This document shows positions 1 to 8,346 of a stretch of 64,000 nt of DNA, one piece after another (position 1 is the first letter of the stretch; every line of letters begins with the position of its first letter). Both the position numbers and the translations under genes were made by a program. The stretch lies in assembly GCA_016234595.1 (NCBI GenBank), contig JACRBG010000023.1, positions 41,402 through 105,401 of the forward strand, read 5' to 3'. The DNA is from Chloroflexota bacterium. GTDB taxonomy: Bacteria; Chloroflexota; Anaerolineae; Aggregatilineales; J027. The notes under the pieces were generated by a model. That model searched no databases and was not told where the DNA came from. It saw nothing but the letters and a program-made list of their open reading frames with translations.

Positions 1-817
1 TCGCCCCGACCAGTCCGATGGTTTGGCCTTGACGTACCAATTGCCCCGGCACTACTTGGATTTCACTAAGGTGTGAATAGCCCGTCAAAATGCCCCAGCC
101 ATGATCAATAATGATATGATTGCCATGAATGGGCAGGTGGGCAATAAAAACTACTCGTCCATCAGCAGCGGCAGCAACTGGATCGCCCGTCGTTGCCATG
201 TAATCTGTCCCGGTATGGCGACCTGTAAAAGCATCGTTGTTGTAATTGCGAATACCACCAAACTCCGAGATGACAATATCACGGACGGGGGTGATGAAAC
301 TGGTGAAAAATTTTTCGGGCGTCGTGCGGTTCATAGCACGCAGCAAGGTTTCTTCTTCTTCGCGGTTAATCTCAGGATCAAGCAACGGTTCAAGGGCATA
401 GGGCAGTCCAATATCTTGATAGGTGAACGCGCCCCAAACAACCGAAACCTCTTGGGTAAACGTCTGTTGGACGCCATCCGTATCGTTATAGAAAATTTCC
501 ACGGGTTGGGTGCCGCGTGGAGCTTCCATATCCACACCCAAAAATCCTACCCAGTCGCCATCAACACTGGGGTAGAGATAGATAACATGGCCCAAAAATG
601 TAGCTTGCACTTCTTTGGGTTGGGAGCCATCTAAAATCTGCACCCGCAAGAGAGCCGAGCGACCCTGTTGAATTTCTGTGCTGGGTTGCACAATCACAAA
701 CATATGACTGGAAGCGTCTTGAGCGTGGGGTTGAGCATTAGCTGGACGAGCAAAAGCAATCGCCGTTAGCCCCACTAAAATAACTAACACTACCGATACC
801 ACTTGAAATCGCCGCAT
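1..817 (-). CDS. Secreted M23-family (LytM-type) peptidase, C-terminus cut by window edge
   Basis: Leftward reading frame of 272 codons from the ATG at 817 that runs off the left edge. It starts with a signal peptide (basic MRR, then a hydrophobic stretch ending near ANAQ). A beta-rich region of about 130 residues follows, then a LytM domain. The zinc-ligand motif HTGTD is at residues 201-205 and the conserved YSHLSE at about 247-252 (H249). The HLHFE-type motif expected next lies beyond the edge. M23 peptidases cut peptidoglycan cross-bridges or act as inactive activators of amidases; with HxxxD intact, activity is likely. It is divergent from the VanW-family gene, which also concerns the cell wall. 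Family assignment is secure; the substrate is unknown. Confidence 0.88.
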   Translation of the reverse strand, partial: MRRFQVVSVVLVILVGLTAIAFARPANAQPHAQDASSHMFVIVQPSTEIQQGRSALLRVQILDGSQPKEVQATFLGHVIYLYPSVDGDWVGFLGVDMEAPRGTQPVEIFYNDTDGVQQTFTQEVSVVWGAFTYQDIGLPYALEPLLDPEINREEEETLLRAMNRTTPEKFFTSFITPVRDIVISEFGGIRNYNNDAFTGRHTGTDYMATTGDPVAAAADGRVVFIAHLPIHGNHIIIDHGWGILTGYSHLSEIQVVPGQLVRQGQTIGLVGA

Positions 818-1036
818 GTTTAAACCTTATTTCTTCAATCATTGGTCGGCAACATTTTAATGAGAGGCGCGGGGTAAGTCTAGCGGGAGTCATGGTATCG
901 TTCACCAAACGCACAATAGTTGTAATCCTCTTACAATTGGGGCGACAAAAACGAAAAAAGTTGCTGATTACCGCTAAAAATGCTAGGATTGTCGTTATCT
1001 CTTTGGGGTTATATTAGTTAGGTGAGAAAACCGCCC

Positions 1037-2920
1037 ATGACCAGTGGCCCACAACGATACTACTCTTCACCGCGCCGGGTCGTCTATGAAGAAAGTCCGA
1101 ATCCTTGGATGATTCGGTTGCCTATGTTGGTGGTTACGGGCCTTGTATTGATGTTTTTCCTCGTAGTCGCGGGCATTGCAGGCTATCAATTTACCTATCA
1201 AGACAAAATCTATCCCGGTGTCTCCACCATTTTTGGCCTTAACCTAGCAGGGATGACCAAAGATGAGGCGACGGCAGCCTTAGCAAATCGCTTCACCTAT
1301 CCTGACGATGCGATATTTGTCTTTCGCGATGGCGACCAGACATGGGAATATACTGCCAGTGAACTTGGCGTGACCATGAACATTGAGGCGACTGTGAATG
1401 AAGCCTATAGTGTTGGACGCAGTCGCAGTGGAACCCGTAATTTGTTTGACCAATGGAAAGTTTGGCGTGAAGGTTATCCACTCGCCCCAGTGATTACCTA
1501 TAACCAAAGCGAGGCCGAGCAAATTCTTGCGCAGGTCTCCAATGATTTTGTCAATCGTCCGGTTCAAGATGCCACCCTAACAATTCAAAATCATCAAGCC
1601 GTTGCCACATCAAGTCAGGTAGGACGAGTGGTTGATGTTCCCGCAACACTGGCTTTGTTACAACAAGAAATTATGCATCTGAGCAGCCGTAGTGAAATAA
1701 ATCTGGTGGTGGTGGAACAAGCCCCCGAAGTTTGGGATGCCAGCGATGCCGCCACATTGGTTAATGTGGCCCTTGACCCACGGGGGGTGACATTCTTTAT
1801 TACCCCTGAAGAAGGCACCAGCGCAGGGCCGTGGACGGCGAAACCAGAAGATATTGAAAATATGCTGCGGATTGAAAAAGTCTCCAATGGGGATAGCACC
1901 TCGCATTACGAGGTCAATGTCACTACGGACGCGGTTGCAGGCTTTTTGGAGCAAATCGCGCCGGAATTGCGGACGGCTCCGGCGGATGCCCGTTTCACCT
2001 TTGATGATGAAACTAAACAACTTGATGTCATCCAAGCCAGCCAAGATGGGCGCGAATTGGATGACGCCAACACCTTACCACTGTTTGAACATGCTGTTTT
2101 TTCAATTACTGACCGAACAGTGCCGCTGGTCTTCCGCACCGTGCCTCCGGCTGTTCGTGACACGATGACCGCGCAGGAGCTTGGGATTACGGAACAAGTC
2201 GCCGCAGCAACCACCTATTATGCAGGCAGCACATCCAACCGTCAGACCAATATTGCAGTAGCGGCCTCACAGTTTCATGGCATTGTGATTCCGCCTCACA
2301 CCGTCTTTTCATTTAACCAATATCTGGGCGATGTGAGCGAAGAAGAAGGCTATGAGACGGGCCTTGTTATTGTAGGTGACCAGACCATCACAGGTGTCGG
2401 GGGTGGGGTTTGCCAAGTCTCCTCAACGCTGTTCCAAGCAGCTTTTTATGAGGGCTTCCCAATTGTGGAACGCTATCCACACGGCTATAGGGTCGCGTAC
2501 TATGAAACAGGTGAAGGGCCGGGCATGGATGCGACGGTATTTTCCCCAATTGTGGATTTCAAATTTGAAAACGACACCGATTATCACTTGCTGTTGGAAG
2601 TCTACGTTCGTCCCGCTAATGCGAGTATTCAATTCAAAATCTATAGCACCAGCGTGGGGCGGACAGTTACTAAAGAAGGCCCGTATGTGCGGAATGTGAC
2701 ACCACCGGGGCCAACCCTTTATCGAGGAACGCCGGGTTTGCGACGCGGGCAAGCCATCCAAGTTGATTATGCCGTTTCGGGTTCGGATGTTTATGTCTAT
2801 CGCACTATCAAAGATGCCGACGGTAACATCTTGGTCGACAAAGAAGAGTTTCTTAGTCACTACATTCCGTGGCCGGCCCAATTCCAAGTCGCACCAGATG
2901 ACCCGCGTGTGAATCGTTAG
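1037..2920 (+). CDS. VanW family protein with PG-binding_4 domains
   Basis: Membrane-anchored exported protein of 627 residues. A basic N-terminus precedes one transmembrane segment (around MLVVTGLVLMFFLVVAGIAG). Next come two PG-binding_4-like repeats typical of VanW proteins, and a VanW domain in the last third with the marker GVGGGVCQVSSTLF. VanW proteins occur in some vancomycin-resistance clusters and widely in Gram-positive and Chloroflexota genomes; their biochemical role is not settled, and no vanHAX genes are nearby. I chose ATG 1037 because AGGTGA (1020-1025) lies 11 bases upstream; an in-frame GTG at 1022 is the alternative. A hairpin without a U-tract follows the stop codon. Confidence 0.85.
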   Translation: MTSGPQRYYSSPRRVVYEESPNPWMIRLPMLVVTGLVLMFFLVVAGIAGYQFTYQDKIYPGVSTIFGLNLAGMTKDEATAALANRFTYPDDAIFVFRDGDQTWEYTASELGVTMNIEATVNEAYSVGRSRSGTRNLFDQWKVWREGYPLAPVITYNQSEAEQILAQVSNDFVNRPVQDATLTIQNHQAVATSSQVGRVVDVPATLALLQQEIMHLSSRSEINLVVVEQAPEVWDASDAATLVNVALDPRGVTFFITPEEGTSAGPWTAKPEDIENMLRIEKVSNGDSTSHYEVNVTTDAVAGFLEQIAPELRTAPADARFTFDDETKQLDVIQASQDGRELDDANTLPLFEHAVFSITDRTVPLVFRTVPPAVRDTMTAQELGITEQVAAATTYYAGSTSNRQTNIAVAASQFHGIVIPPHTVFSFNQYLGDVSEEEGYETGLVIVGDQTITGVGGGVCQVSSTLFQAAFYEGFPIVERYPHGYRVAYYETGEGPGMDATVFSPIVDFKFENDTDYHLLLEVYVRPANASIQFKIYSTSVGRTVTKEGPYVRNVTPPGPTLYRGTPGLRRGQAIQVDYAVSGSDVYVYRTIKDADGNILVDKEEFLSHYIPWPAQFQVAPDDPRVNR

Positions 2921-2933
2921 CGTGGGAACAATT

Positions 2934-2956
2934 CCCTGAGACATTTCGTTTCAGGG
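2934..2956 (+). terminator. Hairpin after VanW gene
   Basis: A 9-bp stem (2934-2942 with 2948-2956, one G-U pair) and a 5-base loop lie 13 bases after the VanW stop. There is no U-tract, so it may act as an mRNA 3' end or a weak terminator rather than a classical intrinsic terminator. Confidence 0.4.
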
Positions 2957-2985
2957 GTGCAATTATCAACTTTATTAAGGGCATT

Positions 2986-3558
2986 ATGTTGTATTTTTTG
3001 AGCCTCAGCGAAACGTACACAACCAAGTGGTGGTTTATCACTCTGCGCGGTTTTTTGGCCGTGCTGTTTGGCGTCACAGCGATGCTTAATCCGCATCTGG
3101 CAGCGACTGTGGCGGTCTATCTTGTGTCCCTTGGCCTGATGTTAGACGGGCTAAAAATTGCGGCTACGGCTGCCAGAAGCAATGCAACATGGCGGTTGTG
3201 GCAAATTGCGCTGTCACGGGCGCTGGTCGAAATTATTTTGGGGGCATTGGCCCTTTATAATGGGTATTCGACCTTCAAGTTTATGGCCTTTTTGTTCGCG
3301 TTCGCATTGATTTTCCGAGGGGTATTAGAATTTGTGAGCTTCCTCGAAATCGAATCCCCGATTGAAGGCCAGCGCATTACACTCATTTCGGCCATTGGTA
3401 GCATGTTAATTGGCCTCGGTCTAATCATCACGCCATTAGGTGACGAATTCGCTTTTATTCTCTTTATTGGCGCCTATGCCATTGTAGAAGGGTGTATTCA
3501 AATGGCCTCAGCCGGACAGATTAGCGCACGCTTGAAGGAAGCTGAGGTGGTTGCCTAA
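2986..3558 (+). CDS. HdeD/DUF308 family membrane protein
   Basis: Hydrophobic protein of 190 residues with about six transmembrane segments, of the HdeD/DUF308 type (recurring pattern of a WW or TWRLW residue group followed by a long helix, with polar turns such as GVLEFVSFLEIE). HdeD is linked to acid resistance in enterobacteria, but members in other phyla have no established role. It overlaps the next gene by one base (TAATG), so the two are probably translationally coupled. The function here is unknown. Confidence 0.7.
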   Translation: MLYFLSLSETYTTKWWFITLRGFLAVLFGVTAMLNPHLAATVAVYLVSLGLMLDGLKIAATAARSNATWRLWQIALSRALVEIILGALALYNGYSTFKFMAFLFAFALIFRGVLEFVSFLEIESPIEGQRITLISAIGSMLIGLGLIITPLGDEFAFILFIGAYAIVEGCIQMASAGQISARLKEAEVVA

Positions 3559-4052
3559 TGGAAGGCATACATATGCTGCCGACCTTGCAACGCCCAAATG
3601 ATATTGACGCAGTATTGGAAGAAATCAAAACCACCAAATTCATTGGTGAGGTCAGCCATAAGGAAATTGAACAATTCATCCGCAACGGCACGATTCGATT
3701 TCTTTATGAGGGGGACAACCTATTAGGTTTTGGGGCGTGGCAAGCCATTAATGCTGAATGGTGTGAAATTGGCCCGCTGTATATCATTGAAAGCGCCCGT
3801 GAAAGAGGCGTCGCACGGCAGATGATTGATGAAATGTTTGCCATCAACGCTGCTTTTAACCTGTACCTGATTACCAAAAACCCGGTGATCCGCTACTTAG
3901 CGAATCAATATAAATTCACCCAACTCAGTATGAGGCAACTCCCAAGACCGATTAAAATCCATCTCATCCGCAAGTTTAACCTGACCCGCATTGTGCATCT
4001 GGTCACCAAATTTAGCCGCGACCCCGTGCTGCATTTCATCCGTAAGGTCTAG
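3558..4052 (+). CDS. GNAT-like N-acetyltransferase
   Basis: A 164-residue protein with the core of a GNAT fold: a beta strand at about 50-75 (GDNLLGFGAWQAINAEWCEIGPLYI) and then ERGVARQMIDEMF, which matches the acetyl-CoA pyrophosphate-binding loop and helix (R-x-x-G-x-A-like). The C-terminal third is basic and less typical. The substrate cannot be read from sequence. The start overlaps the upstream HdeD-like gene by one base. Its stop codon overlaps the stop of the convergent PIG-L gene (shared CTAG), so the two transcripts must overlap at their 3' ends. Confidence 0.68.
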   Translation: MEGIHMLPTLQRPNDIDAVLEEIKTTKFIGEVSHKEIEQFIRNGTIRFLYEGDNLLGFGAWQAINAEWCEIGPLYIIESARERGVARQMIDEMFAINAAFNLYLITKNPVIRYLANQYKFTQLSMRQLPRPIKIHLIRKFNLTRIVHLVTKFSRDPVLHFIRKV

Positions 4053-4750
4053 GGCGTTTCCACTATCCCCAAACGCTTCTGCATTTTGGGGATATGGACT
4101 TTGCGATAGGCCTCGGCATAATCCGCGCCAATATAAATTCCCCAAAGCTTAGACAACATTCGCTCAAAAAATGGGAAGATAATCCCATTTAGCCCCTTTT
4201 GCGTGGTATGGCACGCCAGCGCGTCTAATTTGATACGCCGCACCGCCGAGACATCCACAAAACGATTGGGGAAAAGCGTCGAGCAAACATAGTAATCAAG
4301 GGTGTGGTTCAGTTCATAACGCGCAACCGCATTGCGTACAATCGTTGCAATAGCGATATGGTCAGGATGGGGATAGGGGGTCGAAAAATGAAAATACTCA
4401 AAAGAAACAACAACATCGGGCCGATATTGCGCTAATTGATCCAAAACCTGCTGAACTGTTGTTTCATTGACAGGGATATGGCGGTCATAATAGCCCATGT
4501 GGATAATCTCATGCAGGCCCAAAATCTTGCCCCCGTCGCTCGACTCAGCCTTACGAATTTGCATATATTCCTCAGCCGAGAGATGTTCATAGGTGCTATC
4601 CCACATACCGAGATTACCCCCGGCAAAAACAACGGACACGACATTGTGGGACAGCAAATAGCTTAAGCCACCCACAAAACCCTCCAAATCATCAGGGTGA
4701 GCCGTAATGATGAGAGGGCGTTTGTATTTTTGATAATCGAGTTTAAGCAT
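4049..4750 (-). CDS. PIG-L family (LmbE-like) deacetylase
   Basis: A 233-residue cytoplasmic enzyme of the PIG-L/LmbE fold. The zinc-binding signature AHPDD is at residues 17-21, and the third metal ligand region HPDHIA is around residue 127. Family members remove acetyl groups from N-acetylglucosamine conjugates in mycothiol, bacillithiol or lipid-glycan pathways. No thiol-synthesis partner lies nearby, so the substrate is open. Length is normal for the family. It is convergent with the acetyltransferase and separated from hpf by a strong leftward terminator. Confidence 0.85.
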   Translation of the reverse strand: MLKLDYQKYKRPLIITAHPDDLEGFVGGLSYLLSHNVVSVVFAGGNLGMWDSTYEHLSAEEYMQIRKAESSDGGKILGLHEIIHMGYYDRHIPVNETTVQQVLDQLAQYRPDVVVSFEYFHFSTPYPHPDHIAIATIVRNAVARYELNHTLDYYVCSTLFPNRFVDVSAVRRIKLDALACHTTQKGLNGIIFPFFERMLSKLWGIYIGADYAEAYRKVHIPKMQKRLGIVETP

Positions 4751-4783
4751 AGGTGTTTTAGATATATTTTTTAGAAATCAAAT

Positions 4784-4812
4784 GCGGGGCAGGGTATCAT
4801 ACCCCACCCCGC
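4784..4812 (-). terminator. Intrinsic terminator of the tad-comF-hpf operon
   Basis: Two stacked 6-bp helices (GCGGGG/CCCCGC and GGGTAT/ATACCC) separated by a small CA/CA internal loop. On the minus strand a T-rich stretch (TTTGATTTC) follows the hairpin. It lies just after the hpf stop codon and is well placed to end the long leftward transcript. Confidence 0.7.
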
Positions 4813-4850
4813 CTGTCAATTTATAGAAGGGCAGATTGAAATATTCCCCA

Positions 4851-5423
4851 CTAGACTGTTTGTGTGTTCAAGACCCCAAAATTACCATCTTGGCGCTTAT
4901 ACACCACACAGACATGGCCTGTATCACCATTTAAGAAAACGAAGAAGTCATGACCCAGCATTTCAAGCTGCTCAACGGCCTCATCCTCATTCATGGGGGC
5001 TAAGGTAACATCTTTACGCCGGAGAATCTTGGTTTCGGCCATTTCTTCGGCAGATTCTGGCTCCGCTTCATCAAAAGGCATTTCAATCAGTTCAGGATCA
5101 ACCGCATTGCTCCAACGCTCTTTGCCCTTGCGGCGCTGCTTGGTCTTATATTGGCGAATTTGGCGCGACATCTTGTCGGCCACCGCATCTATGGCAGAAA
5201 AAATGTCTTCTTGTTTTTTATCCTCCGCACGGAAAATTACACCCCGCTGATTCCGAATGGTGAGTTGGGCCACTGGTTGATTACTGCGTCCCTCGCTCGA
5301 AAGCTCCAAATCGGCAGTGATGATATTTGGCAGATAGCGACCCAGACGATCTATTTTTTTGTTGACGTAATCCTCCAATTTTGGGCCATAGTTTAGACCT
5401 CTGGTATGAACTTTAATCTCCAT
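4851..5423 (-). CDS. hpf: Ribosome hibernation promoting factor, long form
   Basis: A 190-residue long-form HPF. The N-terminal RaiA/HPF domain begins MEIKVHTRGLNYG and carries LEDYVNKKIDRLGRYLP; a charged linker follows, then the C-terminal dimerisation domain (EDEAVEQLEMLGHDFFVFLN). Long HPF binds the 30S decoding region and joins two ribosomes into an inactive 100S dimer in stationary phase. The start is ATG 5423, preceded by AAAGGAG at ideal spacing; the frame stays open upstream but lacks a ribosome site there. It follows comF by 49 bases and closes the tad operon. The comF-hpf order is also found in other phyla. Confidence 0.95.
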   Translation of the reverse strand: MEIKVHTRGLNYGPKLEDYVNKKIDRLGRYLPNIITADLELSSEGRSNQPVAQLTIRNQRGVIFRAEDKKQEDIFSAIDAVADKMSRQIRQYKTKQRRKGKERWSNAVDPELIEMPFDEAEPESAEEMAETKILRRKDVTLAPMNEDEAVEQLEMLGHDFFVFLNGDTGHVCVVYKRQDGNFGVLNTQTV

Positions 5424-5472
5424 CGTGCGACTCCTTTGCAACATAGGTAAGGATGCGAAGAATAAGGAAACT

Positions 5473-6258
5473 TCAGGAAATAGTTTTTCCTGAAAGTGAA
5501 TCTGCTGATGTAGAGCCAGCGCGCGTGACGGTGGCAACAAATATTGAAGCAACATGGGTTTTACGTAATGCTTCGGCACACGCTATCAAAGTTGAGCCAG
5601 TTGTACATACATCGTCGACAAGGAGGATTGTTTTGTTTAGGAGATGCTGCTGATAAGTTTCAGCCACTTCAAAAGCCCCTTCTACGTTGTGCTGGCGTTC
5701 CGCTGCGGAAAGCTCAACTTGTGATGTTGTTGCACGCACCTTATCAAGGGCATCAGAAGCCAAAGTGCTTCCGATTTCAATCGCAAGTGTTTCTGCGATT
5801 TTATTACTTTGATTATACCCCCGTTCGGCCAATCGTTGCGAGTGCAAAGGCACTGGAATAATAATGTCAATTTGCCATTTTTCTGCTTGTACCTTTTCAG
5901 CCAGCAATCGTCCCAACACTGCCCCTAGGCGTGGTTCGTGTTCATATTTAAGCGCATGGAGTGCCTCTCGTAAAACAGTGGTATGCGCACCTAATGCAAT
6001 ATAATCGCTAAAATAATTGCTGAAAAGATTGGGTGGGGGAGTCGTTATGGGTAGCGGCTCAATCGCCTCGATGCAATAGTCACATAACAACGTACCAACC
6101 CGCTGACAATTGACACATATTGGGGGATAGACCAGATCAAGGGCCACTGACCATGTCGTGTGCAGCAACCGCTTGATACCTCCTGAATAAAAGGCAAAAC
6201 TCGCCCTATGAGGCGAGTCTGCAAGTGTTCTATCCGATTGTAAGTCGGCTTCTGACAT
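5473..6258 (-). CDS. comF: ComF family phosphoribosyltransferase-like protein
   Basis: A 261-residue ComF/ComFC homologue. A four-cysteine zinc site (C48, C51, C59, C62) is followed by a PRTase fold with IPVPLHSQRLAERGYNQS and the PRPP loop ILLVDDVCTTGST (211-223). ComFC is needed for natural transformation, where it works with the ComFA helicase during uptake of single-stranded DNA. No comFA, comEC or dprA is visible in this window. The start is 4 bases after the tadC stop, so it is very likely co-transcribed with the pilus genes. That fits a link between pili and DNA uptake, though this is inference. Confidence 0.92.
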   Translation of the reverse strand: MSEADLQSDRTLADSPHRASFAFYSGGIKRLLHTTWSVALDLVYPPICVNCQRVGTLLCDYCIEAIEPLPITTPPPNLFSNYFSDYIALGAHTTVLREALHALKYEHEPRLGAVLGRLLAEKVQAEKWQIDIIIPVPLHSQRLAERGYNQSNKIAETLAIEIGSTLASDALDKVRATTSQVELSAAERQHNVEGAFEVAETYQQHLLNKTILLVDDVCTTGSTLIACAEALRKTHVASIFVATVTRAGSTSADSLSGKTIS

Positions 6259-6262
6259 AGGT

Positions 6263-7207
6263 TTATATCCCGCCGACTATACCTTGCTCGACAAGGAAAA
6301 TCACCGATGGCCCCATCAATACAATCCAAATACTGGGGAAGATTAAGAAAACCATCGGAATCATCATTTTGACGGGGGCTTGTTGAGCTTTTTCTTGGGC
6401 ACGCTGACGACGTTTGACACGCATCTGGTCAGCCTGCACACGTAAAATCTTCCCAATACTCACACCCAATTGGTCAGCTTGAATAATCGCCGCCGCAAAC
6501 GTGGTTAGGTCTGGCACATCCAACCGTTCCGACATATCGCGCAGGGCTTCACGACGGAGCTTACCCAGTTGGATTTCTTGCAACACACGCCCAAAGGCCT
6601 GTGCAAGGTCGCTGTCCCATTTTTCATAGACCTTGCCCATCGCCATGTCAAAGCTGAGGCCAGCTTCCACGCAGATCGTCATAAGGTCAAGTGCGTCTGG
6701 TAGGGCTTTGACAATGCCGTCTTGGCGTTTTTTGATCTGGCTAGTCAATTGCAGCATCGGCAAGAAATAACCCAAAAGGGTAAAAACAACTGTCCCAATG
6801 ACAGCCCGAATGACAGGCCAATCCGTTAGGAAAAAAAATAGCACAAACCCCCCAATGCCCAATACGACTGTTAGGAAAATCCGTTGGGCAAAAAACATCG
6901 AGGGGTCGGCTTCGGTTTTACCAGCCCGATCCAGTTTCATCTGAATCATCTGTATTTGGTTTTCCGGTGCAAAGCCGCCTAAAACACCAGCAAGTGCATT
7001 AAACGCCGGAACCACGATACGTTCTTTACGGCTGAGTGACATTTCCAGTTCGTCAAGTGAAGCTGGAAGCTCCCGATCCCCATATTCTTGCAAACGCCGC
7101 ATCAGAGGATCACCTTCCTCTTGATCGCGTCCGGCAATATAGAGACCAGCCAACAAGCCACCGCCAAGCAGCAGCATTAGAATAATCCCAATTAATTGTG
7201 TATCCAT
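6263..7207 (-). CDS. tadC: Tad pilus inner-membrane platform protein TadC (type II secretion F family)
   Basis: A 314-residue protein with an N-terminal transmembrane segment, a T2SSF domain (PDALDLMTICVEAGLSFDMAMGKV, then LREALRDMSERLDVPDLTTFAAAIIQADQLGVSIGKIL) and C-terminal membrane helices (MMIPMVFLIFPSIWIVLMGPSVIFL). TadC and TadB form the membrane platform on which the CpaF ATPase acts to polymerise Flp pilin. GAGGA lies upstream of the start. It is 56 bases after tadB, in the usual cpaB-cpaE-cpaF-tadB-tadC order. Confidence 0.92.
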   Translation of the reverse strand: MDTQLIGIILMLLLGGGLLAGLYIAGRDQEEGDPLMRRLQEYGDRELPASLDELEMSLSRKERIVVPAFNALAGVLGGFAPENQIQMIQMKLDRAGKTEADPSMFFAQRIFLTVVLGIGGFVLFFFLTDWPVIRAVIGTVVFTLLGYFLPMLQLTSQIKKRQDGIVKALPDALDLMTICVEAGLSFDMAMGKVYEKWDSDLAQAFGRVLQEIQLGKLRREALRDMSERLDVPDLTTFAAAIIQADQLGVSIGKILRVQADQMRVKRRQRAQEKAQQAPVKMMIPMVFLIFPSIWIVLMGPSVIFLVEQGIVGGI

Positions 7208-7263
7208 CTCAGCGGTTTCCTCACGACCAGTTGCGACTCATATTGGATGAGACGATACGAACC

Positions 7264-8241
7264 CTAAATCTCAATGTCCACGATTTTTTGAATGGCAGCA
7301 GTACCCAGTGAGATCATGCCGATACCGCAGCACAACATCGGCCAACCACAGGTGCGGTTTTTAAACATACGCCCCATGTATTCTTCGTTGACCATATAGA
7401 GGAAAATTGACAAAACGATAGGCAAACCACCAATAACATAACCTGTCATACGCCCCTGTGATGTCAACACGCGAACCTCGCCTTTTAGCTTGATACGTTC
7501 ACGGATGGTATGACTAATGATGTCTAGAATTTCAGCTAAGTTACCACCAACTTCTTGTTGAATGTTGACAGCTGTAATCACAAGGTCAAGGTCATCGCTG
7601 GGCATACGACTCAGCAAATGATCAAAGGCGTCGGTACGACTTACACCCAATTGCATTTCTTGGACTACACGGCGGAATTCCATTGCCGTCGGTTCAGGAG
7701 CTTCTTGGGCAATCGCTTCCATCGCTTGTAACACCGAATAACCAGAACGGAGACCATTGACCCACATCCCTAAGGTATCGGGCAGTTGGCCTTCAAAATT
7801 GTGAAGCCGTTTGTTCTTGCGGAAGCCCACATAGAGGCGCGGCCAGAAAAATCCCGCTGCCCCGGCAACCCCTGCTAAAATGACATTGCCACCAAAAATG
7901 ATGAAGAAGCCAACAATAAAAGAAGCAATGATCGAAAAAATATGCGAAGCAGCATATTCCCCGGGAGTAATCTTGAGATCGGCACGGGCTAATTGATCTT
8001 TCCAATTTTTGGCAAAATCACGCCCCTCAATAGCCTTATCAAGCGCTTGGGTAATAGCCCGTTGTTCTTTGGACTGTTTATCTTCTTCTTCTAGGTCAGC
8101 TAGCAAAACACCATAGTCGGCGGTATAGCGCCCCAAGCGCTCATCGAGCTTAACTTGACGCTCCCGACGTAGGCTGCTGACACCGAAACCTAGCACCAAA
8201 ACCGCAACTAGTGCGAATATTCCAATAATGACAATTTCCAC
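7264..8241 (-). CDS. tadB: Tad pilus inner-membrane platform protein TadB (type II secretion F family)
   Basis: A 325-residue protein with an N-terminal transmembrane helix, two central helices (around IIASFIVGFFIIFGGNVI) and a T2SSF domain (GQLPDTLGMWVNGLRSGYSVLQAMEAIAQE, later DLDLVITAVNIQQEVGGNLAEIL). It pairs with TadC as the pilus assembly platform. I chose GTG 8241 because AGGAGG lies six bases before it; a TTG five codons upstream would place that ribosome site inside the gene. Length is typical for TadB. Confidence 0.9.
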   Translation of the reverse strand: MEIVIIGIFALVAVLVLGFGVSSLRRERQVKLDERLGRYTADYGVLLADLEEEDKQSKEQRAITQALDKAIEGRDFAKNWKDQLARADLKITPGEYAASHIFSIIASFIVGFFIIFGGNVILAGVAGAAGFFWPRLYVGFRKNKRLHNFEGQLPDTLGMWVNGLRSGYSVLQAMEAIAQEAPEPTAMEFRRVVQEMQLGVSRTDAFDHLLSRMPSDDLDLVITAVNIQQEVGGNLAEILDIISHTIRERIKLKGEVRVLTSQGRMTGYVIGGLPIVLSIFLYMVNEEYMGRMFKNRTCGWPMLCCGIGMISLGTAAIQKIVDIEI

Positions 8242-8346
8242 TACCGACCTCCTCAAAAACCTTCTTGCAAAACGGGTCTCATTTTGCAGTTATTTTTGCG
8301 CTGGAATGGGTCTATTAGCCAAACCCACCCCAGCCTTAAGTTGCTG

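Noticed and set aside
101..634. Rightward frame of 177 codons at the left edge
   Set aside because: It lies antisense to the M23 peptidase frame, which has a signal peptide and zinc motif; the rightward product has no recognisable features.
1022..1036. GTG 1022 as start of the VanW gene
   Set aside because: AGGTGA overlaps this codon and is well spaced for the ATG at 1037.
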